From Gammaproteobacteria bacterium (GTDB taxonomy: Bacteria > Pseudomonadota > Gammaproteobacteria > Pseudomonadales > UBA5518), in contig JADKDK010000002.1 of NCBI GenBank assembly GCA_016718385.1, positions 868,001 to 932,000 on the forward strand: a DNA stretch of 64,000 nt. Reading direction: 5' to 3'. Made by a program: the position numbers and the translations under genes. The stretch's first letter is position 1. Every line of letters begins with the position of its first letter. The notes under the pieces are model-generated. The model ran no database searches. It saw only the letters and a program-made list of their open reading frames with translations, and had not been told where the DNA came from. Shown one piece after another: positions 15,880 through 24,501 of the stretch.

Positions 15880-16760
15880 GCCTTGTCCTCCGTAGTGCGT
15901 TCCAGCCGGGCCAACAGGCTGGAGGTATCCCAGCGTCCTCCGCCCATCGCCTGCACGTCGGCGTAGAACTGATCCACCAGCGCCGTCGCCGGCAGGCTGG
16001 CCCGGTTGCGGCGCGCCTCGCCAAGCACGATTCCGAGGTCCTTGCGCATCCAGTCCACCGCGAAACCGTGGTCATATTCGCCCGCGAGCATCGTGCGATG
16101 GCGATGCTCCATCTGCCACGACTGCGCGGCGCCCTTCGAGATCACGTCGATGACGGCCTCGGCGTCGAGCCCGGCGCGGCGCGCGAAGTGAAGCGCCTCG
16201 GCCAGTCCCGCCATCACGCCGGCGATGCAGATCTGGTTGACCATCTTGCAGAGCTGGCCGGCACCCGCGGGCCCGAGCAGGCGCGCGGCACGCGCGTAGC
16301 TGCGGATCAGGGGTTCCACGCGCGTGAAATCGCTCTCCTCGCCCCCGGCCATCACCGTGAGCGCCCCCTGCCGTGCGCCCGCCTCGCCGCCCGAGACCGG
16401 CGCATCGACAAAGCCTACACCGCATTCGCGTGCGATCGCCGAGAGCTCGCGCGCCAGTTCCGCCGACGCGGTGGTGTGGTCGACGAACACGGCGCCGGCA
16501 CGCATCGCCGCGAGCGCCCCATCGGGGCCGCGCACCATCGCGCGCACGCTGTCGTCGTCGCCAACGCAGCAGAACACCGCATCGGCACCCGCAGCGGCTT
16601 GTGCCGGAGTCGCGGCGACGGCCCCGCCGAACTGCGCCGACCATTGCAGCGCCCTTGCGCGCGTGCGGTTGAACACCGTGACCGCGTATCCCGCACGCGC
16701 AAGATGTCCCGCCATGTGGTAGCCCATGACCCCGAGACCGATGAATGCAGCTCGCGACAC
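15876..16760 (-). CDS. NAD(P)-dependent beta-hydroxyacid dehydrogenase (3-hydroxyisobutyrate dehydrogenase-like)
   Basis: A 294-residue enzyme with an N-terminal Rossmann fold (FIGLGVMGYHMAGHLARAG), the substrate motif FVDAPVSGGEAGARQG, and the catalytic Lys in GAGQLCKMVNQI. FAVDWMRKDLGI is the conserved C-terminal segment. The substrate may be 3-hydroxyisobutyrate, tartronate semialdehyde or a similar acid; sequence alone does not decide. It is translationally coupled to apeB (ATGA), a pairing with no obvious metabolic reason. Confidence 0.88.
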   Translation of the reverse strand: MSRAAFIGLGVMGYHMAGHLARAGYAVTVFNRTRARALQWSAQFGGAVAATPAQAAAGADAVFCCVGDDDSVRAMVRGPDGALAAMRAGAVFVDHTTASAELARELSAIARECGVGFVDAPVSGGEAGARQGALTVMAGGEESDFTRVEPLIRSYARAARLLGPAGAGQLCKMVNQICIAGVMAGLAEALHFARRAGLDAEAVIDVISKGAAQSWQMEHRHRTMLAGEYDHGFAVDWMRKDLGIVLGEARRNRASLPATALVDQFYADVQAMGGGRWDTSSLLARLERTTEDKA

Positions 16761-16816
16761 GTTGTTCCCCGCCAGGATGCGCTGTTCTGTGGATGTGGCC
16801 GGCGCGGGCGCGCCGA

Positions 16817-17143
16817 TCAGACGACGACGTCGACGCCGACCAGCTCCGCACCGACGGCAGTCTCGACCGGGCTCCGGGCTACGGACAGATAGGCCGCGAC
16901 GGCGCTGCGACCCGGCCCCGAGTACGTGTCGAGCGCGTCGATGCGTCGCAAGCGACCGGATTCGAAGGCATCGGCGCGCTGGCGCAGCGAATCGCCGCGC
17001 GCGGCAACCGCGCTGTCGGGGGAGAAGCTCTCGCCCGCTGCGTCACCGCTGGCGGCTTCGCGCGGCTGCGACTCGCGCGCGCGACGCAGCTCCGCCATGG
17101 ATGGCGGCTGGAACGAGCCGATGAAACCCGACGGGATCTTCAT
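16817..17143 (-). CDS. small conserved-looking protein of unknown function
   Basis: A 108-residue soluble protein, no signal peptide or membrane segment. The N-terminal half is polar and low complexity; the C-terminal third (AVAAYLSVARSPVE, then ELVGVDVVV) looks like a folded or conserved tail. The family is not recognised. It sits between tsaB and the dehydrogenase on the same strand. Shine-Dalgarno is weak. Confidence 0.55.
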   Translation of the reverse strand: MKIPSGFIGSFQPPSMAELRRARESQPREAASGDAAGESFSPDSAVAARGDSLRQRADAFESGRLRRIDALDTYSGPGRSAVAAYLSVARSPVETAVGAELVGVDVVV

Positions 17144-17232
17144 GCCTGGAATGCCACGGTACGCGTTGCGTCAATACGCCGCGGAGTATAACAATCGCCC
17201 GCGCACCAGCGGAACCGTCCGCGGCGGCGCAG

Positions 17233-17937
17233 TCAGAACGGCGCGGGTTGCTCCGCGATCTTCTTCCACACGGAGGCCTCGCGCAGGTAGACCGGCTCCG
17301 CCTCCTCGGCGCTGCGCCAGGCCGAGCGCTGCATGCGCGCCGCCAGGCGCACGACCTCGCGCGCGGTGGGCGCGGCCGACTCCAGCCATGGCGCTCCAGG
17401 CGGCAGGATCTGCGGATACACGCGCCACGCATCGCCGGCAAGAATCGTGGCCGGGACCGCGCAGATCTGCGCGGCGGCGAAAGCCTCGGCATGCGCCAGC
17501 GCATCGTCGCGCACTGCGCAGAGCCCCTGCGCGCCGCGGCGGTAGAGGCCCCAGTAGATCCCGCCCATGTGCGCATCCGTTGCGACCAGGACGTGATCGA
17601 GGCCGACGGCCGCGCCGGCCTGGGCATCGGCATCGGCGGCCAGCGCCAGGAGCGAGGATACGGGAATCACCGCCAGACCGGCGCCGAAAGCGAGGCCCTG
17701 CGTGATGCTCGCGGCAATCCGCAATCCGGTGAAGGAGCCGGGACCGCGGCCGAAGGCGATCGCGTCGAGATCGCGCAGTGAAACGCCCGCGCTGCGCAGC
17801 AACTCCTGCACCATCGGCAGGATCAGCGAATGGTGCTCGCGCGGGCGCTCGTCGACGAGTTCCTGCACGGTATCGCCGTCACCGAGCGCGACCGAACAGC
17901 GCGATGTCGAGGTTTCGATTCCGAGCAACAGTGGCAC
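17233..17937 (-). CDS. tsaB: tRNA threonylcarbamoyladenosine biosynthesis protein TsaB
   Basis: A 234-residue ASKHA-fold protein. Family hallmarks are LLLGIETSTSRCSVALG at the N terminus, REHHSLILPM and AFGRGPGSFTGLRI. TsaB is the scaffold that partners TsaD and TsaE in making t6A on ANN-decoding tRNAs; it lacks the metal-binding His pair of TsaD. The length fits the family. It lies downstream of the histone-like gene, separated by a strong terminator. Confidence 0.94.
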   Translation of the reverse strand: MPLLLGIETSTSRCSVALGDGDTVQELVDERPREHHSLILPMVQELLRSAGVSLRDLDAIAFGRGPGSFTGLRIAASITQGLAFGAGLAVIPVSSLLALAADADAQAGAAVGLDHVLVATDAHMGGIYWGLYRRGAQGLCAVRDDALAHAEAFAAAQICAVPATILAGDAWRVYPQILPPGAPWLESAAPTAREVVRLAARMQRSAWRSAEEAEPVYLREASVWKKIAEQPAPF

Positions 17938-17991
17938 TGGGGATGCTCTGCACCGGTCGCCGCGAGGAATTGCGGGACACAGAAAGTGAAA

Positions 17992-18025
17992 AGCCCGCCC
18001 TCCCGCTCGAGCGGGAGACGGGCTT
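17992..18025 (-). terminator. intrinsic terminator of the histone-like gene
   Basis: An interrupted stem (AAGCCCG / CGGGCTT outside, CTCCCGCT / AGCGGGAG inside) followed on the minus strand by TTTTCACTTT. A second short palindrome (18034-18049, GCCCGGG-AA-CCCGGGC) lies between the gene and this stem. Confidence 0.75.
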
Positions 18026-18049
18026 CCTTACCGGCCCGGGAACCCGGGC

Positions 18050-18421
18050 TCAGGTGGTCGCGGAGGCTGCCTTGCGAGCAGGCTTCTTCGAAGCCGCCTT
18101 CTTCTTCGCAGTTGCCTTCTTCCTCAGCGCAGCAAGCTTGGCCTGTGCCTTCTTCTGCACGGACGTCAGGCGCTTGGCATGCGACTTCTTGCGCTCCTTG
18201 AGCCACTTCTTCTCGAACTTGTCGATTGCGCTGCGCAGATCCGCCTTGGCCCGCTTCTCGAGTGCGGCAGCCAGCTGCTTGAGCTGCTTTTCCGCATCCT
18301 TCTCGAGTTGCACGATGCGATCGGCAAGCGACGCGCGTTGCTTCTTCGCGCGCGGCTTTGCGGCCGGCTTCTTCTTCGCTGCGGGAACTTTCTTTGCCGC
18401 TGCTTTCTTGGCGATTGCCAT
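18050..18421 (-). CDS. Ala/Lys-rich histone-like protein with central coiled coil
   Basis: Two adjacent ATG codons are possible; the second (18421) has AAGGAG at 7 bases and is chosen, giving 123 residues (MAIAKKAAAKK). N- and C-terminal tails are Lys/Ala-rich in the manner of histone H1 or the Pseudomonas AlgP C-terminal tail; the centre (about 33-85, RIVQLEKDAEKQLKQLAAALEK) is helical and heptad-like. It is likely a DNA-binding, nucleoid-associated protein. The A/C-rich upstream region (18430-18500) is less GC-rich than the surroundings. It is monocistronic with its own terminator. Confidence 0.8.
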   Translation of the reverse strand: MAIAKKAAAKKVPAAKKKPAAKPRAKKQRASLADRIVQLEKDAEKQLKQLAAALEKRAKADLRSAIDKFEKKWLKERKKSHAKRLTSVQKKAQAKLAALRKKATAKKKAASKKPARKAASATT

Positions 18422-18542
18422 CATTGCACTCCTTGGTGACTGAGGATCCAGATCGTCGTCGTCAACGCACAACTAACACGCAAGCAAAATAGCACTTCAT
18501 CAAATGCCGCACAAGAAATGCAACGCGCAATCAACGGTACTT

Positions 18543-18560
18543 GTTTGCGCTCGCGCAAAC
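18543..18560. other. short hairpin downstream of hemH
   Basis: GTTTGCG / CGCAAAC with a 4-base loop lies about 15 bases past the hemH stop. No U-tract follows on the minus strand, so termination activity is uncertain. Confidence 0.35.
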
Positions 18561-18574
18561 CGCGACCGCGAAAC

Positions 18575-19609
18575 TCATGCGCGCGATGCGACGCAACCCG
18601 CGCCGCAGACGATCTGCGCCATCATGCCCACGTGATCATCGCGATCGTTGAGACATGCGATGAAACGGTACTCGCCGCCACCGCTCTCGAGGAACACCGC
18701 GCGATTCTCCACCGCCATTTCCTCCAGCGTTTCGAGGCAATCCGCCGCGAACGCCGGGGACATGACGTCGACCGAGCGCACACCGCGGCGCGCGAGCTCG
18801 CGCAGCGTTTCGCTGGTATAGGGCATCAGCCACTTCGCGCGACCGAAGCGCGACTGGTAGGCGAGCGAGAACGCGCTCGCAGGCAATTCCAGCCGCGCCC
18901 CCAGCAGCTGCGCGGTGCGCTCGCATTGACGCGCATAGGGATCGCCCTTGAGCACGTTCGCCTCCGGGATGCCATGGAACGAGAGCAGCAGGTGCTCGGC
19001 GCGCCCGTGCTCGCGCCAGTGCTCGCGCACGCTGGCGGCCAGCGCGTCGATGTAAGCGCGGGCGTCGTGGTAGTCCCGCACGAGGTGCAGTTCGGGCAGC
19101 GACCGCGCACCGAGCAGGTAGCGGCTGACCTGGTCGAACACCGCGCCGGTCGTCGTCGCGGAGTACTGCGGGTACAGGGGCAGCACGCAGATGCGCTCGA
19201 TGCCACGGCGCTGGCAGTCAGCCATGGTCGCGGCGATCGAGGGCCCCTGGTAGGTCATCGCCAGCCGCACCCACGGCGCGGCGTCGCCGTGCGCCCGGCG
19301 CAAGCGCTGCTGCAGGAGCTGCTGCTGGCGCTGCGAGATGGCGCGCAGCGGCGAATCCCCGCTCCAGATCGAGGCGTAGGCGTGCGCGACGCGCCTGGCG
19401 CGCAGCGGAATCACGATACCGCGCAGGATCGGCTGCCACAGCAACGGGGGCAACTCGACGACGCGCCGGTCGGAGAGGAACTCGGCCAGAAACCCGGACA
19501 CCGCGCGCGGTGTCGCGGCGCGCGGCGAGCCGAGATTGACCAGGATGACAGCGGAGGAAGCATTCCAGTCCGGTGCGTCGTCACCGGGCGCCGCTGCGGG
19601 CAGATTCAT
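18575..19609 (-). CDS. hemH: ferrochelatase
   Basis: A 344-residue enzyme inserting ferrous iron into protoporphyrin IX, the last step of heme synthesis. The start at 19609 (MNLPAAAPGDD) lies 26 bases after the adk stop. Conserved elements are VILVNLGSPRAATP, VLPLYPQYSATTTG, the catalytic-His segment LLSFHGIPE, CERTAQLL, and VMSPAFAADCLETLEE. The tail ends with cysteines (IVCGAGC), as in some [2Fe-2S]-containing ferrochelatases, but too few are evident to claim a cluster. Confidence 0.94.
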   Translation of the reverse strand: MNLPAAAPGDDAPDWNASSAVILVNLGSPRAATPRAVSGFLAEFLSDRRVVELPPLLWQPILRGIVIPLRARRVAHAYASIWSGDSPLRAISQRQQQLLQQRLRRAHGDAAPWVRLAMTYQGPSIAATMADCQRRGIERICVLPLYPQYSATTTGAVFDQVSRYLLGARSLPELHLVRDYHDARAYIDALAASVREHWREHGRAEHLLLSFHGIPEANVLKGDPYARQCERTAQLLGARLELPASAFSLAYQSRFGRAKWLMPYTSETLRELARRGVRSVDVMSPAFAADCLETLEEMAVENRAVFLESGGGEYRFIACLNDRDDHVGMMAQIVCGAGCVASRA

Positions 19610-19634
19610 GCGCAGGACTGCGGCCGCGGCGCGT

Positions 19635-20276
19635 TCAGGCGAGCGCCGCCAGCACGCGCGCGCGGATCTCCTCGACCGCACCGACACCCGGGATGCGGTG
19701 GTAGCGAGTGCCGTTCGCCTGCTCGCCCTGGTAGTAGCCGATCAGCTGCGCGGTCTGGTCGTGATAGACACCCAGGCGCTGGCGAACGGTATCCTCGCGG
19801 TCGTCCTCGCGATGCACCAGTTCGTCGCCGGTGACGTCGTCACGTCCCGCGATGCGCGGCGGATTGAACTCGACGTGATAGACGCGTCCCGACGCCGGAT
19901 GCACGCGCCGTCCGGTCAGGCGGCCGATGATCACCGCATCGGGCACATCGATCTCGAGAACATGGTCGATCCTCACGCCGGCAAGCTTCATCGCCTCGGC
20001 CTGCGGGATCGTGCGCGGGAAGCCGTCGAACAGGAAGCCGTTGCGGCAGTCGTCGCGCGCGATGCGCTCCTTCACCAGCGCGATGATGATGTCGTCCGAC
20101 ACCAGTCCGCCGCTCGCCATGATTTCCTTCGCCTGGCGCCCGAGTTCCGAGCCCTCCTTCACCGCCGCACGCAGCATGTCGCCCGTGGAGATCTGCGGAA
20201 TGCCGAATTGCTCCATGATGAACTGGGCCTGGGTACCCTTTCCCGCGCCGGGGGCACCCAAAAGAATGACGCGCAT
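19635..20276 (-). CDS. adk: adenylate kinase
   Basis: A 213-residue nucleotide kinase (ATP + AMP to 2 ADP). The start at 20276 has AGGAG at 8 bases. The P-loop is LGAPGAGKGTQAQ, the AMP site includes ISTGDMLRAAV and FLFDGFPRTIPQAEAM, and the long LID domain (GRLTGRRVHPASGRVYHVEF to DDREDTVRQRL) is present without the four Cys of zinc-type enzymes. It leads into hemH on the minus strand. Confidence 0.96.
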   Translation of the reverse strand: MRVILLGAPGAGKGTQAQFIMEQFGIPQISTGDMLRAAVKEGSELGRQAKEIMASGGLVSDDIIIALVKERIARDDCRNGFLFDGFPRTIPQAEAMKLAGVRIDHVLEIDVPDAVIIGRLTGRRVHPASGRVYHVEFNPPRIAGRDDVTGDELVHREDDREDTVRQRLGVYHDQTAQLIGYYQGEQANGTRYHRIPGVGAVEEIRARVLAALA

Positions 20277-20393
20277 GCGTGGACTCCTGTAGCGAACGCG
20301 CCGCAGGCGGCGCCGATCGGATGAACAGTCGATTCGACGGCGGAGAACATTACACAGGACCCCGCGCGATAACAAGCCGAGGCGGCGCGCCGC

Positions 20394-21212
20394 TCAGCTG
20401 CCGCGCGAACGCGCCTTCACCTCGTCCCAGATGCTGTCGAGCAACGCGAGCTCGCAATCGCCGATCGCGAGGCCACGGCGCCGGATCTCCTCCTCGACGG
20501 CGCGAAAGCGCGTCTCGAACTTGCGGTTGGCGCGACGCAGCGCGTTCTCGGCGTTGACGCCGAGGTGGCGCGCGAGATTGACGCAGCAGAACAGCAGGTC
20601 CCCGAGCTCGTCCTCGCGCGCCGACGCATCGTCGCCGCGCGCGGCCTCGCACACCTCCTCCAGTTCCTCCTCGAGCTTCATCACCACGCCGTCCCAGCTC
20701 GTCCAGTCGAAGCCGGCGGACGCGGCGCGACGCTGCAGCTTCTCGGCGCGCTGCAACGCCGGAAGCGCCATGGGCACGTCGTCGAGGATGGCGCCGAGCG
20801 CGCGCCCGCGGCGGTCCTCCTCCTTCAACCGCTCCCAGGTGGCCTTGATCTCGCGCGTCTGGGGCGCGCAGCCGGGATCGCGGCGACTCGCGAGCGTGCC
20901 GTCGGGAAACACGTGCGGGTGGCGACGCAGCAGCTTGCGCACGATGCCGTGGGTGACGTCGTCGAAGTCGAACTCGCCGTTTTCCGCCGCGATCTGGGCG
21001 TAGAACACGGCCTGGAACAGGTAGTCGCCGAGCTCGTCGCGCAGCTGCGCGGAATCACCGCGCTCGACGGCGTCGGCGAGCTCGTAGACCTCCTCCAGCG
21101 TGTGCTCGAGCAGCGAGGCGTGATCCTGGGTCAGGTCCCAGGGGCAGCCCGTCTGCGGGTCACGCAGCCGGCGCATGAGTTCGCGCAGATCACCGATGTC
21201 GTGACGCCGCAT
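20394..21212 (-). CDS. mazG: nucleoside triphosphate pyrophosphohydrolase MazG
   Basis: The preferred start is 21212 (MRRHDIGDLRELM), with AGGGGAG six to seven bases upstream; an earlier ATG at 21230 overlaps the relA stop as ATGA and is an alternative. The 272-residue protein has two MazG domains: first EHTLEEVYELADAV with RDELGDYLFQAVFYA, second KLEEELEEVCEAA with EDELGDLLFCCVNLA. The E-x-x-E and E-x-x-D metal sites are intact. MazG hydrolyses NTPs including aberrant ones and tempers ppGpp responses, which fits its coupling to relA. Confidence 0.93.
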   Translation of the reverse strand: MRRHDIGDLRELMRRLRDPQTGCPWDLTQDHASLLEHTLEEVYELADAVERGDSAQLRDELGDYLFQAVFYAQIAAENGEFDFDDVTHGIVRKLLRRHPHVFPDGTLASRRDPGCAPQTREIKATWERLKEEDRRGRALGAILDDVPMALPALQRAEKLQRRAASAGFDWTSWDGVVMKLEEELEEVCEAARGDDASAREDELGDLLFCCVNLARHLGVNAENALRRANRKFETRFRAVEEEIRRRGLAIGDCELALLDSIWDEVKARSRGS

Positions 21213-21226
21213 GCCGGTCTCCCCTG

Positions 21227-23452
21227 TCATTCCGAATGACGCCGCACCGCGATCACGCCGCCGACGCGCCCGAGCTTCTCGAGGATCCGCCCCAGCGCCT
21301 CGAGCGAGGCGATCTCGATCGTGAGCCGCACGGTCGCGTGCTGCCGCGCGCGGTCCACCGTGCTCCCCAGGTCGAGCACGTTGACACGTTCGTTGCCGAG
21401 CAGCGTGACCAGATCCTTCAGCAGCCCCGCGCGGTCGTGCGCGACGACGCGCAGGTCGACCGCGTGTGTGCGCGGCTGCGCGTCCTGCCAGTGCACATCG
21501 ATGATGCGCGCGGGATTTTCCGCGGCGAGCCGCTGCAGCTTGGAGCAGTCGCGCCGGTGCACGCTGACGCCGCGCCCCCCGGTGATGAAGCCCGCTATCG
21601 CCTCGCCCGGCAGCGGCTTGCAGCAACCCGCGAAGCTCGTCATCAGGTTGTCGATGCCCTCGACCGCCACCGCGGCGCGCGCTCGCTTGCGCGCCGCGGC
21701 GCGCGCGGGCTCGAGCGCGACGGCCGGCAGACCCTGCTCCTCCGGCGCGAGGAAGGCCAGCACCTGCCCGGCGCCCGTCTCGCCGCTTCCCAGCGAGGCG
21801 AGCAGGTCGTCGACCGACGCGAACCCCAGGCCGCGCGCGAGCGCCGGCAACTGTGGCGGCGTCAGTGCCACGCGGCGCAGCTCGCGTTCGAGCAGCGCGC
21901 GCCCGGCCGCGACCAGGCCCTCGCGATCCTGCTCGCGGAACCAGTGGCGGATCTTGCTGCGCGCGCGCGCGGTGTGCACGAACTCGTTGCCGGCACGCAG
22001 CCAGTCGCGGTTGGGCGCCGCGTTCCTGCCGCGGATGATCTCGACCCGTTCGCCGGTCGACAGCGTGTAGTCGAGGCTGACGATGCGCCCGTCGACGCGC
22101 GCGCCGCGGCAGCGGTGGCCGAGCTCGCTGTGCACCTGGTAGGCGAAATCGACCGGTGTTGCACCCGCCGGAAGATCCACCACGTGCCCGTCCGGCGTCA
22201 GCACGTAGACGCGCTCGGCACCGACTTCGCGGCGCAGGTGCTCGGAGATCAGCTCGCCCGCATCGAGCTCGCCGCCCCACCCCAGCACCTGGCGCAGCCA
22301 GCCGATCTTGTCCTCGTAGTCGCGACCCGCGGGCGGGCCCTCGCCGCTCTTGTAGAGCCAGTGCGCACAGATGCCGAGCTCGGCCTCCTGGTGCATGTCG
22401 GCGGTGCGTATCTGCACCTCCAGCACCCTGCCGCCGTCGCCGATGACCGCGGTATGCAGCGAGCGATAGCCGTTGGGCTTGGGGTTGGCGATGTAGTCGT
22501 CGAACTCGCCCGGGAGGTTGCGCCACAGCCCGTGCACGATGCCGAGCGTCGAGTAGCAGTCGGCCACCGAGCCGACCAGCACGCGCAGCGCGCGCACGTC
22601 GTAGACCTCGGTGATGCCGATGCCCTTGCGCTGCATCTTGCGCCAGATGCTGTAGAGGTGCTTCGGGCGGCCCGAGAGCTCGGCCTTCACGCCCGCCGCC
22701 GCGAGCGCCTCGCGCAGCCGCGCGGTCGCCTCGGCGATGAACTGCTCGCGGTCGGCGCGCCGCTCGTCGAGCAGCTTCGCGATGCCGCGATAATCGGCGG
22801 GCTGCAGGTGGCGGAACGCGAGGTCCTCGAGCTCCCACTTGATCTGGCCCACGCCGAGGCGGTGCGCCAGCGGCGCGTAGATGTCCATCGCGGCGCGCGC
22901 CGTCTGCACGGCGCCGGGCGACTCGTTGGCGGTGCCGAGCGCGCGCAGCGCCTGCACGCGCTCGGCGAGTTTCACCAGCGCGACGCGCGGATCGTCGATC
23001 ATCGAGACCAGCATGCGGCGCAGATTCTCGCCCTGGCGCTGGCGGTTGGCGAAACTGTGACGTCGCGTATGCTCGTGCGGGTCGAGTCCCAGCGCGTCCA
23101 TGCGCTGCACGCCGGCGATCAGCGCCGCCACACCCGCGCCGAAGCCGGCGGCCAGCGCCTCGGCGCCGATGCACCCCTCGGCTACCGGCACGCACAGCAC
23201 GCCGGCGCAGAGCGCGTCAGCGTCCAGGCCAAGCGTTGCCAGTGTTTCGAGGATGTCCAGCGCCGCCGCGATGCGTTCGCGGCGATGCGCGGCGTCTGCC
23301 TCCCCGGCGTAGGCTGCGAGCACGGCATCGAGGGCCGCGGCAACGTGCTGTGCTCCGCTCACCGCCTGCGCGGCAGGCACGCGCGCGAGCAGACTCGCGC
23401 CGTCCTCGGGCAGCGGCCCCTGGAGCGAGTGGGCATCGCGGATCTTGACCAT
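21227..23452 (-). CDS. relA: GTP pyrophosphokinase RelA
   Basis: A 741-residue (p)ppGpp synthetase. The N-terminal HD domain has lost its HD motif (the corresponding segment reads CAGVLCVPVAEGC), so hydrolase activity should be absent. The synthetase domain has EVYDVRALRVLV and the E-x-D-D signature (EFDDYIANPKPNGYRSLH) of monofunctional RelA rather than the RxKD of bifunctional Rel/SpoT. TGS (VYVLTPDGHVVDLPAG) and C-terminal ACT domains follow. It is in the order cysM-relA-mazG, with 9 bases to cysM and an overlap with mazG. Confidence 0.95.
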   Translation of the reverse strand: MVKIRDAHSLQGPLPEDGASLLARVPAAQAVSGAQHVAAALDAVLAAYAGEADAAHRRERIAAALDILETLATLGLDADALCAGVLCVPVAEGCIGAEALAAGFGAGVAALIAGVQRMDALGLDPHEHTRRHSFANRQRQGENLRRMLVSMIDDPRVALVKLAERVQALRALGTANESPGAVQTARAAMDIYAPLAHRLGVGQIKWELEDLAFRHLQPADYRGIAKLLDERRADREQFIAEATARLREALAAAGVKAELSGRPKHLYSIWRKMQRKGIGITEVYDVRALRVLVGSVADCYSTLGIVHGLWRNLPGEFDDYIANPKPNGYRSLHTAVIGDGGRVLEVQIRTADMHQEAELGICAHWLYKSGEGPPAGRDYEDKIGWLRQVLGWGGELDAGELISEHLRREVGAERVYVLTPDGHVVDLPAGATPVDFAYQVHSELGHRCRGARVDGRIVSLDYTLSTGERVEIIRGRNAAPNRDWLRAGNEFVHTARARSKIRHWFREQDREGLVAAGRALLERELRRVALTPPQLPALARGLGFASVDDLLASLGSGETGAGQVLAFLAPEEQGLPAVALEPARAAARKRARAAVAVEGIDNLMTSFAGCCKPLPGEAIAGFITGGRGVSVHRRDCSKLQRLAAENPARIIDVHWQDAQPRTHAVDLRVVAHDRAGLLKDLVTLLGNERVNVLDLGSTVDRARQHATVRLTIEIASLEALGRILEKLGRVGGVIAVRRHSE

Positions 23453-23461
23453 GGACCGGAC

Positions 23462-24421
23462 TCAGCGCGCGTCGAACACGCCGGTGGACAGGTAGCGATC
23501 GCCGCGGTCGCAGACGATCGCGACGATCACCGCGTCGCGCGTGTGCGCCGCCACGCGCAGCGCGCCGGCGACCGCGCCGCCCGAGGACACGCCGCAGAGT
23601 ATGCCTTCGCGTCGCGCGAGCTCGCGCATCGTGTGCTCGGCCTCGTGCTGCGCGATGTCGATCACGTCGTCGACGCGCTCGCGCTCGAAGATGCGCGGCA
23701 GGTATTCCTGCGGCCAGCGGCGGATGCCGGGAATGCTCGAACCGTCTGCCGGCTGCAGCCCGACGATGCGGATCGCGGGATTCATTTCCTTCAGGTAGCG
23801 CGAGACGCCCATGATCGTGCCGGTGGTACCCATCGAGCTGACGAAGTGGGTGATGCGACCGTGGCTCTGGCGCCAGATCTCGGGGCCGGTGGTCTCGTAG
23901 TGCGCCAGCGGGTTGTCGGGGTTGGCGAACTGGTCGAGCACGCGTCCCCTGCCCTCGGCCTGCATGCGCAGCGCCAGGTCGCGCGCCGCTTCCATGCCGC
24001 CCTCGCGCGGCACGTCGATGAGCTCGGCGCCAAAGGCGCGCATGACCTGGCGGCGCTCCTCGCTCATGTGCGCGGGCATGATCAGCACCATGTGGTAGCC
24101 GCGGATCGCCGCGGCCATCGCGAGCGCAATGCCGGTGTTGCCGCTGGTGGCCTCGATCAGCGTGTCACCGGGCCGGATCTCCCCGCGCTCCTCGGCGCGA
24201 CGGATCATGCTGAGCGCGGGCCGGTCCTTCACCGAGCCGGCGGGATTGTTGCCCTCGAGCTTGAGAAGGATGGTGTTGTCCGCACCGGCGTGCATGCGCT
24301 GCAGGCGCACCAGCGGCGTCCCGCCGACGCTCGCTTCCACGGTGGGGAACTCCTCGTGCGCCGGGGCTGCAGCGTCGCGCGCCGCGGGATCGTGTTCGTG
24401 TCGGTACATGCTGCGTGGCAA
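23462..24421 (-). CDS. cysM: cysteine synthase B
   Basis: A 319-residue PLP enzyme making cysteine from O-acetylserine and sulfide or thiosulfate. The PLP lysine is in NNPAGSVKDRPAL, the phosphate-binding loop is EATSGNTGIALA, and GTTGTIMGVSRYLKEMNP and CGVSSGGAVAGA are conserved. Features such as the ERRQVMRAFGAELI segment fit CysM rather than CysK. A second ATG four codons in (24409) is possible. It is first in cysM-relA-mazG; the rlmD-type gene that separates cysM and relA in Pseudomonas is absent. Confidence 0.9.
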   Translation of the reverse strand: MPRSMYRHEHDPAARDAAAPAHEEFPTVEASVGGTPLVRLQRMHAGADNTILLKLEGNNPAGSVKDRPALSMIRRAEERGEIRPGDTLIEATSGNTGIALAMAAAIRGYHMVLIMPAHMSEERRQVMRAFGAELIDVPREGGMEAARDLALRMQAEGRGRVLDQFANPDNPLAHYETTGPEIWRQSHGRITHFVSSMGTTGTIMGVSRYLKEMNPAIRIVGLQPADGSSIPGIRRWPQEYLPRIFERERVDDVIDIAQHEAEHTMRELARREGILCGVSSGGAVAGALRVAAHTRDAVIVAIVCDRGDRYLSTGVFDAR

Positions 24422-24501
24422 TCACTCGGGTCAAAGGCGCATCATACGTGCCTGCTCCGCGCGGGCAAACGCACTTGCGCTGATAAGCTGAAAACCCGTC
24501 G

